Shown here one piece after another: positions 1 to 12,074 of a stretch of DNA of 64,000 nt. The notes under the pieces are model-generated. The model was given only the letters and a program-made list of their open reading frames with translations, searched no databases and was not told the DNA's origin. The DNA comes from Liriodendron chinense (lineage: Eukaryota > Streptophyta > Magnoliopsida > Magnoliales > Magnoliaceae), in the NCBI GenBank assembly GCA_003013855.2, contig ML058484.1:11519344-11583343 (forward strand), given 5' to 3'. Position 1 is the first letter of the stretch. Every line of letters starts with the position of its first letter. Position numbers and translations under genes: made by a program.

Positions 1-905
1 CACTTGTGTATCACCTATATGGAATAGTATATACATAATTATGTATCTATTTGGTATGCTTATCTTGTATTCTAAATCATTAAAAAACAATGGGATATGG
101 CTAAAACTGTATCAGGCTATATCCTGTATGTGTGTACCTGTTTTGTATCCTGTTGACAACGGGTATTTAGTACTTTTGTCCTAAATCCATGGAAAGAACT
201 AAACATTTGTGCTTCAGTCCAGACAGAAATCGTCTACAACACCTGTTTTATGCAGCCGTGTAGAGCTCTGTAGAACCCACCATGCTGTATATGTAAATCC
301 ACTCTCTGCATCAGGTGGAAACCCTTTTTTAACCATACATAGAAGAGATCATCCTCATAAAATAATCCTTTGGCCCACAACAATGGGAATAATGCAAAAT
401 TGCTACTAAAACCTTTAAGCTCATGTGGTGTGGCCCGCCTGATTTTTGGATCAGCCTGAATTTTGTATCTTCACTTTATCCTGTTGATTTACACCTGATA
501 AATGTGTTTGATGAATGGTAGAATGGTGACCCCACACCTAAACCTATGGTTGGCATCCTATCCCCATTGTTCCCCTTGGTGTGACCCACTTGAATTATGA
601 ATCTGGCTGATTTTTAACTCAAGGACCTAGAATCCAGGATAGAATTTCATATATAACTGGTGCTCCCCATAGACCTTGGGTGTTTTACGCCCTGTACGAA
701 ACTGGTGTTGTAGAGGATTCTGATCCCTTTAGTCCCATGCACCTCTGTGCGTGTTGCCTCTTGTATATATTTTCTCAGGCAATGAAGATTTGAAGATGTT
801 TTCATTTTCTTCCTACGATAATGCCTCTTTAATGTATATATATGTTTAGCAAGATGGTTTGTGGTAGATGAACTAATGAAACTCTTCTATCTTTTGGAGA
901 CTTAG
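1..905 (+). other. Upstream intron of the OBGC-like gene, no coding exon seen
   Basis: The stretch ends in a splice acceptor (ag at 904-905) and shows no reading frame resembling Obg. Around 420-600 it carries a fragment of the dispersed repeat ('gtggtgtggcccgcctgatttttggatcag'-like phrases). It is most simply the 3' part of the intron before the first visible exon. Confidence 0.6.
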
Positions 906-3900
906 GTTCATGTCGTTGACGGCTCAGGGCAGCAACCAGAATATGAGTTTGATGCAGTTCGTCTAGAGCTGGAATTATTTAGCCCAGAGCTGGCAGAAAA
1001 ACCTTTCATAGTTGCATATAACAAAATGGATCTTCCAGAGGCATCTGAGAAATGGGCTTCATTTGAGGAATATTTACAGGATCGTGGTATCCATCCATTT
1101 TCGATGAGTGCAATGACCAGGCAGGGAACTCATGACGTGGTTTGTGCTGCCTATGAACTTCTTCGAAAGAAATTGGAAGCGGTGGAATCTGCAGGTTTAG
1201 ATTTATTATTATTATTTTTTTCTTTTTCTAGTTTGTGTCTGAAGTCTCCTGGCTCTTCTTTTTACGTTGTAGTTCACTTTAGAAACATTCAGCTGCCATT
1301 TTAACAACAACACACACACACAACAAATTCTTATTAACAACATATTTATCAAAGAAAAAAGAAAAAAAAGAGAGGTCATTTTTCAATCTCTTTGATGTAA
1401 AATTGATCGGTCAAGGTGATATCACTCAAATTCTATCTCAACTTCAAATAAGCATCCATGCAACTTATTAGTCTTTAACATTAAGGTTTCTTCACAGATG
1501 CTGAAATTTGTTTTGAAACATTCAGGTATCCTTTCCCTCTGTAAAACACGGGATGTCGATCTTGGGAAATTGACTCATATGGGAGTTCTGAGTTTTTGGT
1601 CTTAAAATTGTGGGCTGTGTGCTTGTGGACCTTTTCCTTGATTAATTAATGAAAATATCTTCTTCTGGATAATCCGTGTTAGTATATTCTTCCACCTGTT
1701 AAAGACAACCTGCTGTTATGGTCGTGCATGTTTGTAGAAAACATTGAACAATGCAGGGCTTGTTAGTGTGTTTTTCATCTTTACACCATCCTATGTTGCA
1801 GAATTGTCACATCTCTATGTTCCATATGATATTCACATTGTTGGTTTTCTGATCTTTGTTATCTGATAGACTGATGGCCATGATATCTTTGACAAGCCTT
1901 ACCAATTGCAGGTTGGACAGATCCAGTGAATCTGAATCATGTTGCAGAGACGATAAAAAAGCAGCGAAGTGCTTCCATGAGCGACTTTGAAATCTCTCAT
2001 GATAGCAGCTCTCATACGTGGCATGTAGTTGGAGCCGGGATACAACGCTTTGTTCAAATGACAAATTGGCAGTGCGTATTCAATTTTTTGATGATTAACT
2101 TCATCGGAGCTTTGCTAAGTGACGCACATGCATGGGTGCAATAAATCTTGTGTATGCACCACACATGTGCCAGCATGGCACATAGGTGCGTGATCTAATC
2201 CATCCATTCAGGCCTGACCTTCCCAAAAATAAAATCTGTCCAATCAGCATGTTGGCCCCAATATTGGATATATGTAGATAGGTTAGAAAACTTACAGACA
2301 AGTTTTTCAGCACCGTAATTTGTTTTGCAAGCTGTGGCCCGCCTGACCGGTGGTCAGCCTAGTTCTTGGGCTAGGGCATCAATATAGTGGTGCCGTTCTG
2401 AAGGATGGATTGGATTTTGGACCTATTGTGCTATGCTAGCACATGTGTGGCGTGTATATGAGCTTTATTGCACACACATGTGGGCTTAGCAAACCTCATT
2501 TTACCAACAATCTCATCCTTCTCTTCTGGTGGCCATTTTCTTCTCTCAAGTTTCTCCCATGGTTCTTAATCGTCTTATTATCATCGTATGTAGCACAGAA
2601 AATTGCTTCATTGATAATTATATTTGCCCTAGTTATGATAGTTTACTACCTTTCCCATGTTGGGGAGCACATTTAAGTTGACCAAAAAGAATATGCCATG
2701 GATAAAGACCCATTAGCAAAATTCTGCTTGGGTAAAGGAGGAAAGTTGATGTCAAGTGGGTAGCAAATTATAAAACGCCAAGCTACCATGAGAAATGAAT
2801 CCTGTTTTGAATTTGGTGAAACACAATTTGTAAAGCTTGCCCGAAATATCTGGTACAAGGCTATGATACTGATGCATTGGTCTTATCTATGATTATTAGT
2901 TCATCATGATGGATTTGATTTTCGACTTGAAGATTTGAACTAAAGCATGGTTGCCAATATCTGACATCACTAGATCTGCTTTTCATTGAAATTCAGAAAG
3001 TCCAATGTCCATGGGGCTATTGTTCATACAGGACTGCCCAGAGATTGGAAAATGAGATACAACGCATGATGTGTTAGGGTATTGTGCATCTATCTATTGC
3101 TTTAAATAAACTGAGTCACATAGGAGTCACTGAATTTGACTGGATAGGATCATGAACCTAGTCCAGAATGAGATTTGGTCTCCCTCAAGCTCACCTGCCT
3201 TGGTAGAACATATGCTATAGTACAAATTATGTGAAAATAATATAACATCATGCATTTATCCACAAAATTAGTGTGAATGATACAATGTATTATCACTTAT
3301 CAGTATGCTTATTGTACACAAATTAGGGGTGGCAATGGGCTGGGCTGCCCAGCCCTAAAGGGCTAGGGCTCGGGCCACTAAACCTGGCCCAAGGGATGTG
3401 TATGTAGTAGTATGAAGAAATTTGACACTCTAGCAGAGTGTGATGGATGATACACTAGCACTTATTAACTGCCAAGTTGTGAACCCCACTTCAGATGGTG
3501 AACAATAGATTGATGCATTTATTTAAGTCCATGAATTTGGTGGATAATTCAGTGGTGCATAAGCTTGGTAGATGAATAATTTTATTTGACACAAGTGTGC
3601 CACGAAAAGAACTTCGATTCTTTGGAAAGCATCACAATTCATAAACATGTCACCAATTGTACATGTAGCATACATCTAACTTATCTTTTAGGGCCGGCCT
3701 TGCCCCAGGCCTCTAAGGTGAGGGCAAGGGCCAAGGCTGTTAGGGGTAGGGCTGGGCTAGGGCTAGGGCCAATCTCGGCCCAACCCTCTACTTGCCTGTT
3801 GCCTCCCCTAGCGAGGATCAATTACCACCATTTTCAAAATAATGGTGAACTAGCACAGTAACAAATGTGAGGACCACTGATGGAGAGACACGTGAGTTCC

Positions 3901-6900
3901 CAATTACTGTAGGCTTACACTAGGGATCGACATTGTGCTCGTACCTTTTCGCATTGTTTATGGATGAGTTAATGAGGCATTTGCAAGAAGAGATTCCATG
4001 GTGTATGTTGTTTGTAGATGATATAGTGTTGATTGACAAAATGAGGGAGGGCATAAACACAAAGCTAGATTTATAGAAGGATGCTTGGGAATCCAAAGGA
4101 TTAAAAATTAGTTAGACTATAAAAGAGTGTAGGGAGTGCAATTTTAGTAACAATAGGAGTGAAAATGAGGAATTAGTTAACATTGTTGGCCAAGAAGTTT
4201 TCCAAAATCGTGCTCGGGGTTTGGGCGAATGGCTAACGTCGTGGGTTTGCTCCCCACAGATGCGAGTTCGATTCCCTTCCTCGCAATTTACCTGATGCAT
4301 GTGGTTGGCGGGTGATTGCGTGAATAATCTTGCATCAAAAGGGGCAGGGACACTGTGTCGTCATAAAAAAAAACTTCTCCAAAATGACCACTTTCGATAC
4401 TTTTGGTCAATAATTCATGAGACTGGGGAGATTGAAAAGGATGTTGCCCATGGAATTCAAGATGGGTGGAAGAAATGGAGTTGTGCCTCTGGAGTTTTAT
4501 GTGTTCATTGTGTATCACTCAAATTGAAAGGGACTTTTTTTAGGGTAGCTATAAGACCAGCCATGCTTTGTGGGATAAAATGTTGAGCAGTTAAAGAACA
4601 ACCTGTTTATAGGATGAGTGTAGCTGAATGAGGATGTTGAAGTGCATGAGTGGCAAGATGAGGAAGGATAGAATTATAAATTTATGCATTCAAGGGAACT
4701 TAAGAGTAGCACCACTAGGTAATAGGATTAGGGAAAGTAGATTTAGATGGTTTGGTTGTGTGCGATGAAGACCAAGAACTGCGTGGGTTATAAGGATGAG
4801 TTGGTACAAGTTGAAGGCTCTAAAAGGGTAAGGGGAAGGCTTAAAAGGATGTGGATGGAGGTAGTGAGAAAAGACTTGATAACCTATGGGCTAATTGAAG
4901 GCTTGGTCCTTGATAGAGTGGAATGGTGTAATAACATTCATGTAGCTGAACCCAATTAATTGGGATAAGGCTTAGACAATGACGACGACGACTACTATAA
5001 TCTTTTATGCAAAATATAGAAAAAGAATATGAAATAATATTAAAAAATATGAAAAATCTGATATGATCAAACATTCATTATTCTATCATTCCACATCTAA
5101 ATTTATAGAATATATTACTACCACACATTGTTTTTTTTTTACAGATAAGACTTTATTGAAAAGGTGGCAGAAACCACCAACAAGATTACAGAATACAAAA
5201 AAATAAAAATAAAAATAAATAAATACAACCAGATAAGGAGCCCAATCATGGAAGAGGATTAAAATCTTTGAGAAGACCAAAGTTGAAGAGACACTTTGAT
5301 TTCTGAACACCCGATTGTTATGCTCTCTACCCACACCTCCCAGATAACGACCATGAAGATAGAGCGTCACTTCCTCTTTCCCAAACTCCCCCCCATGATC
5401 CGAGTGCCACATATAAAGAAGATGATCCAGGGATAAGGGCATTACCCAGGCAATACCCGCTATTCTAAGCACACTCCACCAGATATCCATCGAAAACGGA
5501 CAGTGAATGAGCAAGTGGTTCATTGATTCCTCATCTTTAAGACACAGAGGGCAAGCATTTGGAAGAACCATTCCATGCTTTTGAAGATTATTGATCGTTA
5601 GAATTTTGTTTCTACTAGCGAGCCAACCAAAAGTTGCTACCTTCGGAGGAATACTACAGGCCCAAATTTTCCCTGTGTGACAATAGGGAGGAGAAGAATT
5701 CTCCGAGGAAAGGAAGTTATATAGAGATCTAACTGTGAAGACTCCTGAATTGGACAACTTCCAGACCACCGCATCTGCAGCAATTGGTTTAGGGCGATAA
5801 ACCTGCAACAAAGAGAGGAGAGATGAATTCTTGGAGTTCTTCGTCCGAGAAATTCCTTCTAAAAGGAGGGATCTAGATCCCACCCTGCCCATTATGATAG
5901 AAGCAATCTTTAACATGGATAAAAGGATTAGAACAGGCAGAGAATAAAGTGGGAAAGGCGTCAACAAGTTTTATGTTGCCACACCACTGATTGAGCCAAA
6001 ATCTAATTCTATTCCCATCACCTAAGGAATATGAAACATTCTGAACAAAGCCAGAGGATAACAATGTTTCTCTAGAGAAAGGACATTCTGTTTGTCGCCG
6101 AGGTCCTGGACCACCAACCCAAATCTGAAATACCATACTTAGTAGCAATCACCTGCCTCTAGAGAATATCTGGTTTAGCGCCAAATCTCCAAATCCACTT
6201 CCCTAGAAGGGCTTTATTCATTAACTCCAAATTCTTAATTCCCGCACCTCCTTCACCATAAGGAGTGCAAACGTCCTTCCACTTGAGCAACAAGAACTTG
6301 AAGGACTTATCATTCCCTTGCCATAAGAAATTCCTCCTCATCCTGTCCATTCTAGCTATAACAGATTTGGGACACAAAAAGAGGGAGAGAAAATAAATTA
6401 GCATACTGGACAGAGTTGCCTTGATCAAGTTAATTCTGCCACCAAGTGACAGAACATTACATCTCCAAGATGACAATTTTTTCTCCATACTTTCCAGAAT
6501 ACAGTCCCACAGATAAGGAGGGAGCTTACCAATGCAAAGAGAAAGACCCGGAGAAAGAAAGAGGAGGGTTCCTACCTTACAACCAAAGAGAGCACCAAAG
6601 GAGCTACAATCCTGAGAATCTAGATTAATACTAAAGAGTTCAGACTTTGACATGTTTACCTTAAGCCTAGAGACAACTTGAAACTAACAATTAGTCATGC
6701 TGAGATTGGAGATCATGGCCTCCTCCGCTTCACAAAACAGAAGGGCATCGTCAGCAAATTGCAAGTGATTAATACGTATCGAGAGATTAGGAATGAAAAA
6801 ACCTCTGTTAATACCCATCTCTTGCCCCTTAGAGAGTGTGGCACTAAGGGCTTCAGTGACTATAATGAACAAAAAAGGAGACACGGGATCCCCATAACGC

Positions 6901-9900
6901 AGCCCTCTGGTAGCTCTAAAATAACCAAAAGGGGCACTGTTAATCAAAATGGAGAACTTGGGAGAAGAACCACAAATCCTCATCCACTTTCTCCAACAAA
7001 AACCAAAGCCCATTCTTTGAAGCATATAGTCCAAGAAGGACCAATCATTATGCTCATAGGCTTTTTGAATGTCAAGCTTACAGAAAATATCAACCCTCTT
7101 CTCCCGAGCATAGGAATCCATACACTCATTAGCAATAAGAATGGAATCCAAAATTTGTCTACCCTCGACAAAAACAAATTGAAAGGGGGGTAGAAGCTAG
7201 GAATTACCTGCTACAAGCGCTGGGCCAGAACTTTAGAAAGAATTACCATGCACTGTTTTCATTATTTTAATAAAAGTCATGCTAAATGTGGTCATTTCAT
7301 TTCATTACATCAAAGATTTTGATAGTCATTATCTGAAATTTAAGTTGAAAACTTGACTGCAAATTATTGAGTACCTTATCAAGAGAATGAGATAATTAGA
7401 AATTTAAAAAGATTTTCCAATAAAGTCAAAACTCTAAGGATGCAAAAAACAAAAAATTACATAATTGTGCCAAACCGTCAATTTAAAGTCTCATACAGCT
7501 ATATTATATTGTTTACAAGAATTCTCTTATTTATAATAAGGTTTGATATTATTAACTCAATTGTAGTGATATGCACCTAAATATGCCTTGTCATGATGCT
7601 TTTATTAATATGGGAAATAAGAAACATTCCAGGTTGTGGTCTGGTAGAGGTCCTTAATCACATTCCTTAGGGAAAGTCCTTGATTAAGGGGTAAAACTAA
7701 AGAGAACTAATTTGTTACATGGTACAAAATAGAGTAATTTAAATGATACATAAACTACTAATATATGGTCCTTCGTCTTCAATGTCCAAATCATTGATCG
7801 GGCTGAGCTACTAGCAATAGCTTCAGCGTATAGGCATCTTGTATAGCCAAGTGGCTATCAAAATACTGGCAAATGATGCGTATAGTGTATCTTGAGAGGC
7901 ATCGACTTCATACAGCCATGTAGCCCTGCGGCGTACACAAGCATGATCATTCTAGCATTGCTTGGAATCTCACATGCTAGAGATGATCTAGAGAATGTAT
8001 CAGACTGTATATTAGCGCCTGCCAATTGGTGATAGAGTCCTTAACACCTGGCACTCAAGGCCTTGCATCTAGTGGAGGGAGTCGGGCTGAAGAGATTGGT
8101 CTCGAGTCATAATGCCTATTGTTCTTGAATAGTGGCTGAGGGAGTGGTAATTTGTGCTTGGCATAGATGCTACAATAGCTTTGCTCTTGGTCACAGAGCT
8201 TTGTCCTTGGGAAGTCTAGTGCCTAGCGGTTAGGCTTCCCCTAGGAGGTCTACGCCTAGTGCAGAGCTTTCCTAGGAGTGAGTGTTCAAAGTTTCAAACT
8301 AGTGAAGCTCACTCAATTGGGAGCTGAATGCCAATGTTTGAAGTCTTGAGAAGTAGAAGAAGTTGAATTGTCGAAGAGTTCTGCAAATGATGCGCTAAGA
8401 GGTATTTATAGTTCTTGGGGGCTTGATTTTCCTCCGAAAATTTGTTACCAGGTTATGGGCATATCATTTTTCCATTGGACAAAAGGAGCTCATTCTATAG
8501 AATCTTAGGAATTAGGTAGACTGGCGCATGTTGTAGTAGAGTTTAAGCACTTGATGCTTAGGCGTTGGCGCCTGTGCCTCAACAGACTTGCTTTGGGAGC
8601 TCTGCACTTGGCGCAGAGGATTTGCTGAAGGGTCCTCTTGTAGGGTAGGTGCAGAGGGTCACTTTAGATGCGGAGAGTCTGGAGCTGATCTAAATGGGCA
8701 CTAAGGCTTCATATTATGTGTCTGGTCAACATATATGATTAATATTTCAACTTAAACACAAAAAGTATTGCCACCAACTTGATGGACTCCAAAATAATGT
8801 TCCCCTCAAAGCATAAGCGTTGTCATGTTTTAAAGTCAACGTTGAGCAAGTTCCTAATGATGTTTTCAATTTTTTTTTTTTTAACAAGTTTTTCATTATT
8901 ATATAGAGAATCAAATTAGTCTTTAAGCTCAACAGTACACAATGAAAAAATACAACTTGAATTTGAAGGTATAGGTCTTCAAGTTGAAGTCAAATTCTAA
9001 CCACCATTACCACAATAAATATTGGTCAACCTGATTGCAATCATCCATCAAAATATTCCAGATAAGCCATAAATACGTTTGGTGTTTCCACCGGTTCACA
9101 GGTAAAAAATCATGAGAAAAAGCTCCACAATTTAAAGTTGAGAAGAAGATCCATCATTTGATCTCTTTTAAAGGATAAACTAAAGCAATTGACCCTTTCT
9201 AAAGATTCTTAAAGCATCCACCAATTTAAAAATGTAAAATGGAAGCCAATAAAAAAGAAAAGAAAAGAAAAAGAAAACAAGCATAATTTGAATTATAAGT
9301 TGAGATTCATTCATCAAAAAGGGTTTTAAAGTGGGACTCAAATCATTTTGCCTAAGATTTGAGTTAAATCACAAATCATGGGATTTTGACAACTATATGA
9401 ATAACAAATCATAGTCCGAAAAGCATTCAAATAAGTGAAGACATCACATTGCATTTTGCAGAACAAATGTCTGGTTATATTGTATTTCGATTGATGTAAA
9501 TCAGTATAATCCCTCTCCAGTATCACACTTGGTACTATTATGGCATTTATACTATGGTCAGGTTATAATATTTTTAGTTCTTTTCTATGCATCTTGGTGT
9601 GTGTTCAGCGTCCTCATACAATTGTATATTTGGTGTAGGTATACAGAATCTCTAAGAAGGTTCCAGCATGTTTTAGAGGCATGTGGTGTGAACAAATCTC
9701 TCATTAAACTTGGAGTCAAGGAAGGTGACACAGTGATTGTGGGTGAGGTATGTTTATAGATGTACATATATAGGCAGGACTACCTTTCACCTTTTGCTTA
9801 TCTAACCCATTCAATGTAGGACGATGAACCACAATAAGAAAAGGATACTATGAAGTGGTAAAGACATAAAATTTTGTCTTTCATACTTTGACAGGGTTAG

Positions 9901-11221
9901 TGTCATGCCATCTTTATACAAAGCATAACACTTTGTATGAGCGTAACATCACAATGTGCTTCAGTTCTTGTATTAAGCATCACACCCAATAGGTTTTGAG
10001 GAATCACTCCCCAAGGCAAGAGAATCTCTTCAAGGATAAAAGCTTCAATTTTTAATTCAACTATTTATAGTCCTTTACACATCACACTCTTCCCAAATAA
10101 AGGGAAACCCTAATATAATCCAAAGGATGCATTGATTCTAGTGTTATAGCATGTGTAAACTGATTGACACATGTGGCGCATGTGAGGCTTTTGAAGATTG
10201 ATGGTGGCACATGTGTCACATGTGTTAAATATGAATGGTCTCACATGTACAAAATTTGGCATATATCATATATGATGCACGTGCATAGAACATTATGTTC
10301 CTGCATGCACTGTACAAGGCTTTCAGCATGTACAGTCTATCTAACCCTTTTAGCAAAGATAGTCTACTTGCTTAATGGTTATATTTTGAGTAAATTGCCT
10401 ACTCTTTTTTTTTTTTTCTTGCTTTATGTGCAAAAAGAAGCTTGATAAACCAGAAACATGTTGTCTACGGAGGTTAACTTGTGCTGTATATGACTCAAGG
10501 TGTTCCATAACGGTAACGGTGGCCGTAATGGCTACCGCCGTTACTATTATGATACGGGCCTGTAATGGTGGTTACGGCATTTTTTTTTGTTGAAAAAACC
10601 TATTTTGGGACCGTGATGGCGCCATTACAGGCAGTTTTTACTGTAACGTTACGGCCCTTTAATGCATAATGGTCATGGCCATTACTGTTATGTAACCATT
10701 TTTGTATACCTTGATATGACTTTGTGAGCATCCAAACAGCTCCTTAGGATCATCTGGCAGGGATATTTGGGTGTATCCGTCTTCCACCATAGGGTCCACC
10801 ATATGAATGCTTTGAATTACCAGGTGGTGCACGCCCTCCATACAGTTTGTTGGGCTGAATAAAAGCTCAACATCTTTCATATTTCCTCATGCTTATAATA
10901 TCTTCAGGCTTCCATTCATCAAGTCCTATTTTTCCGGGCATAATCTTTAACAAGCAGCAGCTGGCAAATATCCCATAAAATCTCTCTTTCTCCTCCATAG
11001 ATGCTTTCAAGTTCCTTTAAACTTGCATCCAACTTGAACCCCTTATTTGTAAGGTTAACTTGCATTACCAGCACGGTTCTGGTGACAAATTCAAGTATGG
11101 TGTTGATAATTTTTATTGCTTTCCTCAGATGGAGATGGTGTGGAGCAATGCTGTCGACAAACTTGGCCCAGCAAACACGAAGAAGGGGTCAGGATCCATC
11201 AAATGGCCTCAGTGGGAGTAG
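906..11221 (+). CDS. OBGC: Obg-family GTPase, plastid type (OBGC-like), last four exons; 5' end outside window
   Basis: Obg GTPases bind GTP and act in ribosome assembly; the plant OBGC type works in chloroplasts. Four exons read in one frame across GT-AG introns: 906-1194, 1912-2071, 9639-9747 and 11129-11221, with TAG at 11219-11221. Exon 1 carries the end of the G domain: VHVVDGS, the G4 motif NKMD and a G5-like MSAMTRQGTH. Exons 2-4 encode the Obg C-terminal (OCT/DUF1967) domain, seen as HTWHVVGAGIQRFVQMTNW, RFQHVLEACGVNKSL, GVKEGDTVIVGE and MEMVW, ending IKWPQWE. Intron phases agree at every junction. The N-terminal Obg fold, P-loop and transit peptide are not in the window. The plastid assignment rests on remembered similarity to Arabidopsis OBGC; the mitochondrial OBGM paralogue is the alternative. 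The introns are 717, 7567 and 1381 bp and full of transposons. Confidence 0.93.
2107..2497. mobile_element. Long-TIR MITE in the OBGC intron
   Basis: The left end (gagctttgctaagtg, then gtgcaataaatc and accacacatgtgccagcat) is matched in reverse complement by the right end (gaggtttgctaagc, gtgcaataaagc, gccacacatgtgctagcat). The imperfect terminal inverted repeats are about 60-65 bp. No open frame for a transposase is present. A target duplication is not clear. The element starts 36 bp after the splice donor at 2072. Confidence 0.65.
2498..3868 (+). other. OBGC intron sequence without a gene
   Basis: No supportable coding sequence. Positions 3326-3390 begin aggggtggcaatgggc and look like one end of a hAT-type MITE of the 'GGGTGGCAATGGGC' kind. 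A G/C-rich run at 3690-3800 (repeated gggctaggg and aagggcc) may be the decayed remainder. Confidence 0.4.
3869..4993 (+). mobile_element. 5'-truncated LINE fragment (C-terminal half of reverse transcriptase), interrupted by a SINE
   Basis: Translation of the + strand, with frame breaks and stops, gives a plant LINE reverse-transcriptase tail. It includes LCSYLFALFMDEL, a D-D catalytic block reading LFVDDIVLID, then DHFRYF.SIIH, AIRPAMLCG, SVAEMRMLKCMSGK, RWFGC and a C-terminal piece at 4747-4959 ending VEWCNNIHVAEPN. The fragment ends in a short (GAC)n run (tgacgacgacgac), a typical 3' tail for this family. The endonuclease and N-terminal RT are missing. The SINE at 4209-4373 splits the frame. 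Confidence 0.8.
4209..4373 (+). mobile_element. tRNA-derived SINE inserted in the LINE fragment
   Basis: An A-box-like stretch (tggctaacgtcgtgg, about 4230-4244) and a B-box (gagttcgattccc, about 4264-4276) mark a Pol III promoter. The element ends in an A-run (aaaaaaaaa). It is flanked by an 11-bp target duplication with one mismatch: ttttccaaaat at 4198-4208 and ttctccaaaat at 4375-4385. The LINE translation breaks at the left copy and resumes at the right copy, so insertion into the LINE is well supported. It is not a functional tRNA gene, because no cloverleaf fits. Confidence 0.8.
5130..7247 (-). mobile_element. L1-type LINE, 5'-truncated, antisense in the OBGC intron
   Basis: Read on the minus strand it encodes, in order: an RT start (ILSKVLAQRL), RT palm motifs (KLDIQKAYE, SAPFGYFRATRGLRYGDP, the catalytic block QFADDALLF), the thumb region (LSSWRCNVLSLGGRINLIKA, at 6159-6653) and a zf-RVT domain (PPKVATFGWLASRNKI, CPLCLKDEESMNHLLIHCPF, at 5086-5967). 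Frameshifts separate the pieces, so it is inactive. The poly-T at 5131-5140 on the + strand is its poly-A tail. ORF1 and the endonuclease are missing. A weak flank match (accacacattg near 5120, accatgcactg near 7245) may be a decayed target duplication. Confidence 0.88.
7248..9638 (+). other. OBGC intron sequence without a recognisable gene
   Basis: AT-rich at both ends, with a more GC-balanced middle (about 7780-8720). The middle repeats words such as 'gcctagtgcagagc' and 'gcgcagagg' and may be an old LTR or other transposon remnant, but no family was recognised. An A/G-rich run lies at 9251-9281. The acceptor of the third visible exon follows at 9637-9638. Confidence 0.4.
10496..10713. mobile_element. 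hAT-type MITE in the last OBGC intron
   Basis: The 218-bp element starts caagg and ends ccttg. It is flanked by a perfect 8-bp duplication, atatgact at 10488-10495 and 10714-10721, the target-site length of the hAT superfamily. The interior is rich in taacggtaacgg and ggccgtaatgg motifs, and the termini are imperfect inverted repeats (ataacggtaacgg against cataacagtaatgg). It has no coding capacity. Confidence 0.8.
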
Positions 11222-12033
11222 CACAAGAATATTGGCTGCCGTTATAATTGCCGGTAACTAAGTAAACTTTGAATATATATTCAAAATAGAAGTTTTTGAA
11301 AAGTCACAGCTAATAGATTAGAGAAGTGGAATTACAGGCGTTTTATATCTTCCCTTCATTCATGTATGTTTTAGGATTCCTATTTAATCATATCATGTGA
11401 TTTTGCATGCGTCCATGAAAATCATCAAATGCGTACGCGTAAGGTTGGTCCATCATTTGGTGATCTAGACCGTTTATTTCACAGGCCGTCTGGCTCCACT
11501 GTGAATGAGTGATCCCCCCAGATCTCCAGATTAGAGGACACTGAGCACCCACAAATAGACTTTAAGATAAAGATATAGCAACATCCACCTTCAGTGGAAA
11601 ATAGGCCAAAGATTGAAGAGTTAGAATCATCTGATCTGGGGATTTTTTTTGGGACCCTGAATGTGTTGTCGGGAAGTTCAGATCAATGGTCTAGATAGCT
11701 GAACCATGAGGCCCACTCGTGCAGAATCCTCACTCAGCAAACTCTACTTTCATTGAGACGGGGACCCAATAATCCTTGCATCATGTTCATTGAAATAATC
11801 AATTTATCAGAGAGGAATGAAACACCACAGTGAGCATTGAGATCTTCTGGATTGATTCTTAATGTGGTACAATTTATGTAGCATTTGATGGTTAGTTATA
11901 ATTCTTTTTTTCTTTTTCTTCTTTGTTGCTCTGCTAATGTATTATTGATTCTTCGAATGGGAGCTAGTCTGTGTTTGGATTCACCACCGGCTTGAATTGC
12001 AATCATTGGCTCAATGAACTGGAAATGATCATG

Positions 12034-12074
<41 letters not shown>

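Noticed and set aside
4225..4290. Possible tRNA gene (A and B boxes)
   Set aside because: The Pol III boxes belong to a SINE with an A-tail and flanking duplication; no cloverleaf or anticodon stem fits.
5120..7247. Clean target duplication for the antisense LINE
   Set aside because: accacacattg and accatgcactg share only nine of eleven bases and the 5' border is not exact, so it was noted but not claimed.
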